NCBI GenBank assembly: GCA_003250865.1
Contig: QKJH01000096.1
Location: 1-9,115 of the forward strand
Direction: 5' to 3'
Length of the DNA: 9,115 bases
From: Alphaproteobacteria bacterium
Lineage (GTDB): Bacteria > Pseudomonadota > Alphaproteobacteria > Micavibrionales > SZUA-601
The notes beneath the pieces are model-generated. The model ran no database searches. It saw only the letters and a list, made by a program, of their open reading frames with translations, and was not told the DNA's origin. Position 1 is the stretch's first letter, and each line of letters opens with the position of its first letter. The position numbers and the translations under genes are program-made. Positions 1 to 5,862 of the stretch are shown here, piece after piece.

Positions 1-21
1 CTGATTACTAATAAGCCATAA
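1..21 (+). CDS. Possible last codons of the upstream gene (partial)
   Basis: Frame 1 is open from the window edge for six codons (LITNKP) and stops at TAA 19-21, ten bases before the PilO2 start. In R64-like clusters the secretin gene pilN lies here, so this may be its tail. The stretch is far too short to identify. Frame 3 would instead end at TAA 9-11, so even the reading frame is a guess. Confidence 0.25.
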   Translation: MITNKP

Positions 22-30
22 GGGTATAGT

Positions 31-1362
31 GTGAATAACGTTTCGACACAGAATAAGCAAAGCGGAATCATGTTCCATAACGGCAAAAAATATGCCGTTG
101 GTCTGATGTGGTTGACGGCCACTTCTGACGATGCAAAAACTCTTGTGCGCGAACGTGCTAAAAAAGCCAAAGCTGATTACTATTGTATCCGTTCCGGTGC
201 CGCAACCCAACATGGTTTAGGTTCTCTTAAAAAAGGACATCGTGTTAACCAATCGGTGGCTGCTGCCATGGTTGCAGACGTGCTTGTCGGGGATTGGCAT
301 GGCGTATTTCGTACGGATAACGGCTGGTGGTATGTTAAGGTTCACTCGGATGTTATTGCGCCCGACGGGGATGTTTTCTTTGAGTCTGAGGAAGACGCCT
401 ATAACCATTTCATGACAAATCACGAGGGTCGTGTGTGGGCACATGCCTATGCTCCGGTTGAGTGGGATGTTCCGAATATCACAAAGCATCTGACATTGGA
501 AGAAGTGCTGGATAACATTCCCGCGCCACGTCTTATTGCGGCTAACATGGATGCACAATTTGGCGGCACAAAAAACAAAAATGTTGCTATTATAACGTTT
601 TTGTTGGTTGTTACGCTCAGTCTGGCTGTTTTGTTGGGGCCTACATTGTGGAGAATTGCGTTCCCTGCCCCTCCTGTGAAAGTGCAAAGGCCTGTTACAC
701 AAAAAACAAAAAAACCGGAAACAACTCTACAGCTTCCCGGTGAGTTGAATGAGTTGCCAACCCTTCAAGCCCCCGACCCCGATGTTTTCAAGGCAATTAA
801 ACCAAGTGCCTTTGTGCTCGCCTGTGGTGAAACCTCGGCTCAGTTGGTAAAAGCCATTGCCGGTTGGAGTCTTGTCGGAATTGAATGCAACAGCAAGGCT
901 GTTCAGGTTAAATGGCAGGAAAACAAAGGAACATTGAATAACGTGCGTGAAGCCGTTGGCGATTTGTTGCAAAAGGGCGCTTCAATGAATCTGAATAAGA
1001 AGGATTTGACGCTAAGTCTACCTTTGCCGACATTGCCGGATTATGAACAAAACAACTTTTTGAATACGGCATCTGCTGTTTTGCTGCTGGAAAGTCGCTT
1101 TTTGAATGTCGGAGGTTTGAAAATCGAACCGGTAACGCCGCCACCGCCACCGCCACCGACAGATTACCAAAAGCGGAAAGGTCTTATTCCCAAGCAACAA
1201 CCGCCATATTTGAATATTGCCGTTTCCAGTAACCTTTCACCGAAGGTGCTTGGGAATTATTTTGATGTAAAAGGTCTGCAACTATTGTCAATCCAGTGGG
1301 ATTTCCCGAGTTCTGTGTGGGTCTATGAAGCAAAAATGATTGTGGATGATAAAAAGCAATAA
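31..1362 (+). CDS. pilO2: Type 4b pilus accessory protein PilO2 (PAP_PilO family)
   Basis: Inner-membrane accessory protein of R64-type pili, thought to join the ATPase/platform to the periplasmic and secretin parts. At 443 residues it is close to the usual family length. Residues about 15-180 form a cytoplasmic domain opening with the family-like YAVGLMW and rich in basic residues (VRERAKKAKADYY). One membrane helix follows at about 185-208, then a periplasmic half of about 230 residues. That half carries a proline/lysine linker just after the membrane and a run of seven prolines (370-376) between two folded parts. GTG at 31 is chosen because AAGGG sits at 20-24 with 6 bases of spacing; ATG at 70 is a possible later start. 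There is no N-terminal signal peptide. The call rests on domain layout and on the following PilP-PilQ-PilR order more than on any catalytic motif. Confidence 0.82.
   Translation: MNNVSTQNKQSGIMFHNGKKYAVGLMWLTATSDDAKTLVRERAKKAKADYYCIRSGAATQHGLGSLKKGHRVNQSVAAAMVADVLVGDWHGVFRTDNGWWYVKVHSDVIAPDGDVFFESEEDAYNHFMTNHEGRVWAHAYAPVEWDVPNITKHLTLEEVLDNIPAPRLIAANMDAQFGGTKNKNVAIITFLLVVTLSLAVLLGPTLWRIAFPAPPVKVQRPVTQKTKKPETTLQLPGELNELPTLQAPDPDVFKAIKPSAFVLACGETSAQLVKAIAGWSLVGIECNSKAVQVKWQENKGTLNNVREAVGDLLQKGASMNLNKKDLTLSLPLPTLPDYEQNNFLNTASAVLLLESRFLNVGGLKIEPVTPPPPPPPTDYQKRKGLIPKQQPPYLNIAVSSNLSPKVLGNYFDVKGLQLLSIQWDFPSSVWVYEAKMIVDDKKQ
1138..1158 (+). repeat. Short tandem repeat coding a seven-proline run in PilO2
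   Basis: CCG and CCA codons alternate (CCGCCA repeated three times plus CCG), encoding prolines 370-376 of PilO2. It probably acts as a rigid spacer between two periplasmic parts. Long proline runs are known to slow ribosomes and to need elongation factor P; whether that matters here is not shown. Confidence 0.85.
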
Positions 1363-1406
1363 TTAATAAAATATGCGTAGAATGAACGAGGTTCGGGTTT
1401 TTAAAG

Positions 1407-2042
1407 ATGGAAAAAACAATGTTTGTACTGAAGAAAAACGTCATTTTTTGCGGCATGTTAGGAGCGTTGGCGTTAATGTTCTGCACAGCGCCTGTATTGG
1501 CACAGGATGTGTTGTGTCCTGAACCGTCCAATATTGCCACCACAGCGCCGGCCGATTTGGCGCAGGTGCAAAGCGATATTGACAGACTGGCTCTTTGTGT
1601 CGAGCGCGCAAAATTATTGTCAGAGTTGGACAAAAGTATTGATGACCGTGAAAAAGATTCCAAAAGCAACAGCATGCTAGATGCCCTACAGCCGCTTACT
1701 CCGCAGGCTTCTGATGTTTCTCGTGTGATGCAACAGCAGAATTTGGGTATTGCGCCTGTACCTGTAGCGCAGCCGTTTACGCAAGACACTGCACAAGATG
1801 AAGAGCCTGCGGCAGAAGAGGCGGTACCCGAATGGAAAATTCGTAGAATTTGGGGAGCGCGCGGCAATACAAAAGCACAACTGGTAAAAGATAACGGTAT
1901 TGTAGCTACGGTTGTTAAAAATGATGTTCTCCCAGACGGCTATGTGGTTGTCGAGCTATCGACTATCGGCGTAACGGTACGTAAAAAAGGCAAGTCAAAA
2001 GAACTGGAGTGGTCTGTAGCACAGACAGAGGAACAACAATAA
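1407..2042 (+). CDS. pilP: Type IV pilus biogenesis protein PilP
   Basis: Periplasmic protein that, in R64-like systems, acts with PilO between the inner-membrane complex and the secretin. The 211-residue product has a basic start, a hydrophobic core and an A-x-A type site (VLA|QD), giving likely signal peptidase cleavage after residue 32. The mature part has a charged helical segment (about 49-86, coiled-coil-like), a flexible Ala/Pro/Glu linker (about 115-141) and a C-terminal beta domain (about 142-205) with the PilP-like pattern RIWGARGNTKAQL, then LPDGYVVVEL and GVTVRKKGK. Two mature cysteines (C37, C64) flank the helix start and could form a disulfide. ATG 1419 is an alternative start, as GATGGA lies 7 bases before it and nothing well spaced precedes 1407; both starts keep the signal peptide. 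The stop codon abuts the pilQ ATG, so the two are probably translationally coupled. Confidence 0.82.
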   Translation: MEKTMFVLKKNVIFCGMLGALALMFCTAPVLAQDVLCPEPSNIATTAPADLAQVQSDIDRLALCVERAKLLSELDKSIDDREKDSKSNSMLDALQPLTPQASDVSRVMQQQNLGIAPVPVAQPFTQDTAQDEEPAAEEAVPEWKIRRIWGARGNTKAQLVKDNGIVATVVKNDVLPDGYVVVELSTIGVTVRKKGKSKELEWSVAQTEEQQ

Positions 2043-3587
2043 ATGAAAAGCCTCATTTCAAAATCGTCAACGGAAAAATGGGATCCGGCTTTGCCTTTGA
2101 CCATGGAAGGCGGGCCATTTGATCGTGGACCCGGATTGCGCAGTATTGCTGCCTTTTATTCCGATGGGCGCATGCTGGTGTCTAAATCCCACTTGAATAA
2201 TCCAGAGATTTTGTCGCTCGCTGCCGAGGCCGAGATGGAGGGTTATCCCGCCGCGCAGGTTGAGCCCGTTGATATTTCGGTTATTACCCAGTGTTACATG
2301 GCTGCCGCAAGTACAGTCATGTCCGTGCGTGATGATGCGCGAATGCGCCGCGAAGTGGTAGATTTGGTCGGAAAGCTGGCTAAACGGCGCGCCTCGGATA
2401 TTCACATTGTCGTAGGTGAAGGCTCAACTCAGGTCAGAGCGCGTATTGACGGTTTGATGGAGCATGTTTCCGAATGGCCACCTGAATATGGTCACAGCTT
2501 TTGTGCCGCGGCTTTTGCCATGGCGGATGCCTCGGATGTGAACTATCAACCGTATGAATATCAGGCTGCCCGTGTATCAAACCGGAATGATTTACGCCTT
2601 CCCGAGGGGGTTATTTCCTTACGTTTACAATTTAACCCGACGACTTACGGCGGACGTGCTTTGATTATCCGTCTTCTATACAGTGCAAGTGAAAAGGATT
2701 CGGGGGATATTTCCCAATTGGGCTTTTCACCCGAACAGATTGAGGACTTTGAGTATTTACGCGCTAAGCCCTATGGTATCAACATTGTTGCAGGTCCAAC
2801 AGGTCATGGTAAGTCGACAACACTGACACGTAACATTCAGGCTATTTTGCAAGAAAATAATTTCAATATTGCTGTCTTTACGGTGGAAGATCCGCCGGAA
2901 TATCCTATCCCCGGGGCGGTACAGATGCCGGTGGTCAACGCTTCATCGACCGAAGAACGTTCCGAAGCTTTTACCAAGGCCATTGCCGCATCTTTGCGTT
3001 CAAACCCTGACCGTATCATGATTGGTGAGATTCGTGATGGTGCATCGGCCAAGCTGGCCTTCGAAGCGGCCATGACTGGTCACCAAGTATGGACAACACT
3101 TCACTCGAACGATGCTATCACTATCCCGTTCCGTATGCGCGATTTGAGCGTAGAAGACTATAAACTGACAGATCCGACCCTGTTGACGGGCATGATATCC
3201 CAGCGTTTGGTTCGTAAATTGTGTAAAAACTGTTGTCGTCCGGTCATCGATGGGGACGAAATACCTTATGGTTTGATGGGACGTCTGGATGAAGCTGGCG
3301 TAACGGTTGAATCGATGCGTTTGCGCAATCCTTTGGGGTGCGAAGTTTGCGGTAAAGGCAACGGTTATGCCGGTCGTGGCGTTGTGGCTGAAATCATTCT
3401 TCCTGATGAAGGGTTTATGGAGTGGGTACGCAAAAACAACAAGGCCGAGGCTGAAAATTACTGGCTTAGCCAACTGGGCGGGCGCAACATGACAGAACAC
3501 ATGCTTGACCGCGTTTCTATAGGAGACGTTGATCCGAATGATGCCGAAAAAATCGTGGGTCAGCTCGTTCGTCCCAAGAGGGTATAG
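2043..3587 (+). CDS. pilQ: Type IVb pilus assembly ATPase PilQ (GspE/PilT family)
   Basis: Cytoplasmic hexameric ATPase that drives pilus extension. In this nomenclature PilQ is the ATPase, not the T4a secretin. The N-terminal domain holds a GspE/PilT-like segment (RRASDIHI, then VRARIDGLMEHV). ATPase motifs in order are Walker A GPTGHGKS (251-258), Asp box TVEDPPE (280-286), Walker B region RIMIGEIRD (324-332), with E329 in the usual position, and His box TGHQVWTTLHSND (345-357). The C-terminal domain has four cysteines as two CxxC pairs (C394/C397 and C433/C436), the zinc-binding arrangement of GspE-type extension ATPases and absent from PilT retraction ATPases. At 514 residues it matches R64 PilQ-like proteins. 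AGAGGA at 2027-2032 lies 10 bases before the ATG, inside the end of pilP. All catalytic elements look intact. Confidence 0.95.
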   Translation: MKSLISKSSTEKWDPALPLTMEGGPFDRGPGLRSIAAFYSDGRMLVSKSHLNNPEILSLAAEAEMEGYPAAQVEPVDISVITQCYMAAASTVMSVRDDARMRREVVDLVGKLAKRRASDIHIVVGEGSTQVRARIDGLMEHVSEWPPEYGHSFCAAAFAMADASDVNYQPYEYQAARVSNRNDLRLPEGVISLRLQFNPTTYGGRALIIRLLYSASEKDSGDISQLGFSPEQIEDFEYLRAKPYGINIVAGPTGHGKSTTLTRNIQAILQENNFNIAVFTVEDPPEYPIPGAVQMPVVNASSTEERSEAFTKAIAASLRSNPDRIMIGEIRDGASAKLAFEAAMTGHQVWTTLHSNDAITIPFRMRDLSVEDYKLTDPTLLTGMISQRLVRKLCKNCCRPVIDGDEIPYGLMGRLDEAGVTVESMRLRNPLGCEVCGKGNGYAGRGVVAEIILPDEGFMEWVRKNNKAEAENYWLSQLGGRNMTEHMLDRVSIGDVDPNDAEKIVGQLVRPKRV

Positions 3588-4660
3588 TGCCCATGCGTGA
3601 AGCTTTATTTAAATTACAGCTTAAAATGACTATGGGGGCAAAAAAGCGGGAACGTTTGTACCGTAAGCTTGCTCAGTTGATGCATAACGGTGTGTCGCTT
3701 GACCGCTCTTTGGCACAGCTCCATTATCTTGAAAGCAAGGGAAAAAGGGAAAACGCCAAGGCAAAGGTCTACCGTCGTTGGCGTAACAGTTTGAATAACG
3801 GTGTTAATTTTGGTGCTTGCATCGCCCCATACGTACCGCCTTCCGAGGCTATGTTGATTGAAACAGGCAGTGAGTCAGGCTTTTTGGAAAAAGCACTGGT
3901 CAATGCGGCTAATGCCGTAGGACAGCAAAAGCGTGTCAAAAATGCCATTGTCAGCAGTGCATCCTATCCGGTCGTTCTGTTGTTGATGTTGATGGCCGCA
4001 TTAACATTGGCTTCATACCGCATTATTCCTGCTTTTGAGGAGGTTCTACCCTCTTCGCAGTGGCAGGGGATGGCCTATAATGTTGCGAAGCTTTGCGCCA
4101 TGATTCGTGAAAACGGCCTGTTGATGATTATGAGTGTTGTTGCATTTTTTGTTCTTGTTGGTTGGTCAATGCCGCGTTGGACGGGGCGTACCCGCAAATT
4201 TGTTGAAAAAATTGTCCCTTGGAATATCTATCGGATGTGGCAAGGTTCATCTTTTTTGTTATCTGTGGCTTCCTTGATGACGGCGGGTGTAAAAATCGAC
4301 AGTAACTCCTTAAGAAAACTAGGGAAAAATGCATCGCCATATCTCATGGAACGGATTAATGCCATTGCCCATCAGGCATCATCCGGCCTCAATTTAGGAG
4401 AGGCACTGGATCAGGCGGGTCATGGTTTTCCGGATGAAGAAATTATTGCCGACATTCGCGTTTACGCAACGTTAAAAGGTTTCGAGGATAATCTTATATC
4501 GATAACCGCGGAATGGGTTAACGACGTTGAAGAAAAAGTTAAGGCCGCTATGAAAATATTAAACTTTATAGCGTTATTCTTAATAGCGACAACGATCGGT
4601 ATGCTTATTTCGGCGTTGTTCAATGTAATGCAACAAATACAATCGTCGGCTTCGATGTAA
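3587..4660 (+). CDS. pilR: Type IVb pilus inner-membrane platform protein PilR (GspF/PilC family)
   Basis: Polytopic platform protein that couples PilQ motion to pilin extraction. It shows the two-fold GspF layout. A cytoplasmic helical domain (about 20-120, including GVSLDRSLAQL and MLIETGSESGFLEKAL) is followed by membrane helices at about 127-146 and 177-194. A second cytoplasmic domain (about 215-320, including SLMTAGVKI and GLNLGEALD) is followed by a last membrane helix at about 324-346. At 357 residues it is shorter than T4a PilC (about 400) but usual for PilR. GTG at 3587 overlaps the last base of the pilQ stop. ATG at 3593 (third codon) may be the true start, since AAGAGGG (3576-3582) is 4 bases from the GTG but 10 from the ATG. 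Either way it is coupled to pilQ. Confidence 0.92.
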   Translation: MPMREALFKLQLKMTMGAKKRERLYRKLAQLMHNGVSLDRSLAQLHYLESKGKRENAKAKVYRRWRNSLNNGVNFGACIAPYVPPSEAMLIETGSESGFLEKALVNAANAVGQQKRVKNAIVSSASYPVVLLLMLMAALTLASYRIIPAFEEVLPSSQWQGMAYNVAKLCAMIRENGLLMIMSVVAFFVLVGWSMPRWTGRTRKFVEKIVPWNIYRMWQGSSFLLSVASLMTAGVKIDSNSLRKLGKNASPYLMERINAIAHQASSGLNLGEALDQAGHGFPDEEIIADIRVYATLKGFEDNLISITAEWVNDVEEKVKAAMKILNFIALFLIATTIGMLISALFNVMQQIQSSASM

Positions 4661-4687
4661 CAGTTATGACAACTAAAATGACTATGG

Positions 4688-4693
4688 AAGGGA
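4688..4693 (+). promoter_or_regulatory. Ribosome binding site that sets the pilS start
   Basis: AAGGGA at 4688-4693 lies 8 bases before ATG 4702. Longer in-frame starts exist at 4666, 4678 and 4684, but they lack a comparable site and would add an unneeded N-terminal extension to the prepilin leader. Confidence 0.75.
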
Positions 4694-4701
4694 AATTAGG
4701 A

Positions 4702-5229
4702 ATGAAAAAAGTAAAAAAAGAATCAGGTTTTACACTGCTGGAGTTATTGCTGGTGGTGGGCGTAGGTGCGTTATTGATTATCGGTGGTATCGCAACATAC
4801 CGTATGGTTGTTGAAGGAAACCGTGTTAATGACTCCATCCGTATTTTGACAACAATCAAACAGGAAACACAGCAATTGTACCAAGGCCAAAACAACTATG
4901 GTGCCGCTGGTGCTGATTTGACTGTCATCTTGCAAAATATCAAAGCATTGCCGAACAGCTTGCTGCACCCGTTTAATGATGCTATTACGGTAACGGTTTC
5001 CGGTGATCCTACCCATTTTGAAGTAGAATTTGCCAATGTACCGTCCAGTGCTTGTAACAAATTGGCTAAATCGATGTTGGAACCAACAGACGTAGAACAA
5101 ATCTCCGTCGGAGGCGCTGTTGTTTTGGATAATACGGCCTTGTCTGATCCGGCTACCGATTTTGTTGGTGCAATCAATCCGGCTTGCGGTACCAATACAT
5201 GGCAAAACATTACTTGGGAATTCCGCTAA
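4702..5229 (+). CDS. pilS: Type IV major prepilin PilS
   Basis: Structural subunit of the pilus shaft. From ATG 4702 the product has 175 residues, with a nine-residue basic leader ending in Gly and a textbook cleavage site, MKKVKKESG|FTLLE: Phe at +1, Glu at +5 (residue 14), then a hydrophobic assembly helix to about residue 36. Mature size is about 166 residues. The C-terminal half has two cysteines (C118 in SSACNKLAK, C162 in PACGTNTW), as expected for the disulfide that closes the type IV pilin D-region. The short SSAC...L/ISVGGAVV pattern resembles R64-type PilS. The leader is short, unlike the long leaders of many T4b pilins. It sits directly between the platform protein and the peptidase that should process it (3-base gap downstream). 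In-frame ATGs up to 4666 would give 187 residues. Confidence 0.9.
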   Translation: MKKVKKESGFTLLELLLVVGVGALLIIGGIATYRMVVEGNRVNDSIRILTTIKQETQQLYQGQNNYGAAGADLTVILQNIKALPNSLLHPFNDAITVTVSGDPTHFEVEFANVPSSACNKLAKSMLEPTDVEQISVGGAVVLDNTALSDPATDFVGAINPACGTNTWQNITWEFR

Positions 5230-5232
5230 GCA

Positions 5233-5751
5233 ATGGATTTGCTGACAAGCAATAACCTATCAATTCCTGCCGTCGCCGCGCTATGTGTGGCGGCGGTAGT
5301 GCTTTTATGGATGACTTATACTGATTATCGGCATTTTTTATTGCCGGATAAGGGCAATATCGTGCTGGCTGTCTCAGGGTTGGCATTTCATGCCTTAACG
5401 GGCTTTATTTTCCAATCACCCGTTTCCATGCTGGTTGGTGCCATCGCCGGTGCCATGATTTTTATTTTCTCACGCTGGTATGGCCTAAAAGTCAAAAAAA
5501 TTGACGGTGTGGGTCTGGGTGACATTAAATTTGCCGCTGCTGCCGGATTGTGGCTGGGGGCATTTGGGGTTAGCCTGATGGTTTTATCCTCGGCCATTAT
5601 ACTTTTAATTATCGGGTCGGGACTGGTCATTGTTAAAAAGAAGGATTTTCGCAAGCTTTACCTGCCTTTCGGTGCCGTGGCCTGCCCGGTCACACTGGTG
5701 TTGTTGGTTGTAGATATCCTTTTTGTCCGTTTATCCATGGTTTTTGGCTAA
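5233..5751 (+). CDS. A24 prepilin peptidase, minimal form (R64 PilU-like)
   Basis: Polytopic aspartyl protease that cuts prepilin leaders at the inner membrane. The two catalytic aspartates are visible: D31 in YTDYRHFLLPD and D97 in the GxGD motif (VGLGDIKF). The C-terminal LPFGAVACP (about 144-152) is the usual conserved turn of the family. About six hydrophobic segments fill its 172 residues. The N-terminal cysteine-rich methyltransferase domain of PilD/GspO-type enzymes is absent, as in PilU, TadV and CpaA forms, so N-methylation of the cut pilins may not occur or may need another enzyme. The start lies 3 bases after the pilS stop with only a weak ribosome binding site, suggesting translational coupling. 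In R64 the gene in this role is pilU; the symbol is left empty to avoid confusion with the PilT-like ATPase PilU. Confidence 0.93.
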   Translation: MDLLTSNNLSIPAVAALCVAAVVLLWMTYTDYRHFLLPDKGNIVLAVSGLAFHALTGFIFQSPVSMLVGAIAGAMIFIFSRWYGLKVKKIDGVGLGDIKFAAAAGLWLGAFGVSLMVLSSAIILLIIGSGLVIVKKKDFRKLYLPFGAVACPVTLVLLVVDILFVRLSMVFG

Positions 5752-5764
5752 AATTATCAAAAAA

Positions 5765-5781
5765 TTTACGTAAAAAACGTA
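5765..5781. promoter_or_regulatory. Palindromic element in the gap before the tip-pilin genes
   Basis: TTTACGTAAA (5765-5774) is a perfect 10-bp palindrome. It overlaps a second inverted pair, TACGT (5767-5771) and ACGTA (5777-5781), separated by AAAAA. A similar element, TTTTACGTGTAAAA, lies in the next sizeable gap (8742-8755). It could be an operator, but no regulator is identified. It is too A/T-rich and lacks the T-run needed for a convincing terminator. Confidence 0.35.
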
Positions 5782-5802
5782 CAATAAAACAAGGTAATAA
5801 CA

Positions 5803-5862
5803 ATGTTTTATGGGAGAACTGCTGTGATTCGTAAACAGCAGGTGGTGTTTAATGGAAAATAG
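5803..5862 (+). CDS. Possible 19-residue leader ORF before the first tip pilin
   Basis: ATG 5803 is preceded by AAGG at 5791-5794 with 8 bases of spacing and opens a frame of 19 codons (MFYGRTAVIRKQQVVFNGK) ending at TAG 5860-5862. It runs through the hairpin at 5819-5841 and past the start codon of the downstream gene (5852) in a different frame. Such a leader could keep the hairpin open while ribosomes pass, coupling translation of the downstream gene. A chance ORF of this length is quite possible; only the position and ribosome binding site support it. Confidence 0.3.
   Translation: MFYGRTAVIRKQQVVFNGK
5819..5841 (+). promoter_or_regulatory. Hairpin overlapping the ribosome binding site of the first tip-pilin gene
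   Basis: CTGCTGT (5819-5825) and ACAGCAG (5835-5841) are perfect 7-bp inverted repeats around a 9-base loop. The 3' arm includes the first two bases of the AGGTGG ribosome binding site (5840-5845), which lies 6 bases before ATG 5852. In RNA this stem could limit ribosome access. No T-run follows, so it is not an intrinsic terminator. Confidence 0.45.

Noticed and set aside
1184..1867. Antisense open frame of 227 codons spanning the pilO2-pilP junction
   Set aside because: It is Ser/Ala/Cys-rich, without ribosome binding site or domain pattern, and lies opposite two supported genes.
2043..4660. Type II secretion or T4a pilus (GspE/GspF, PilB/PilC) as the identity of the ATPase and platform pair
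   Set aside because: The preceding PilO2 and PilP types, the PilS-type pilin and the PilV-like proteins together point to an R64-like T4b pilus. No GspG-M or PilMNOPQ (T4a) genes are present.
4666..4701. Upstream in-frame ATGs giving a 187-residue PilS with a longer leader
   Set aside because: The best-spaced ribosome binding site (4688-4693) serves ATG 4702, which gives the same nine-residue leader length as both PilV-like proteins.
5780..5785. TACAAT as a -10 box for a promoter of the tip-pilin genes
   Set aside because: It matches five of six bases, but no acceptable -35 box lies 16-18 bases upstream in this A/T-rich gap, so it cannot be told from chance.
5752..5800. Intrinsic terminator after the peptidase gene
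   Set aside because: The inverted repeats present are A/T-rich and not followed by a T-run on the + strand, so no terminator is supported and read-through is likely.
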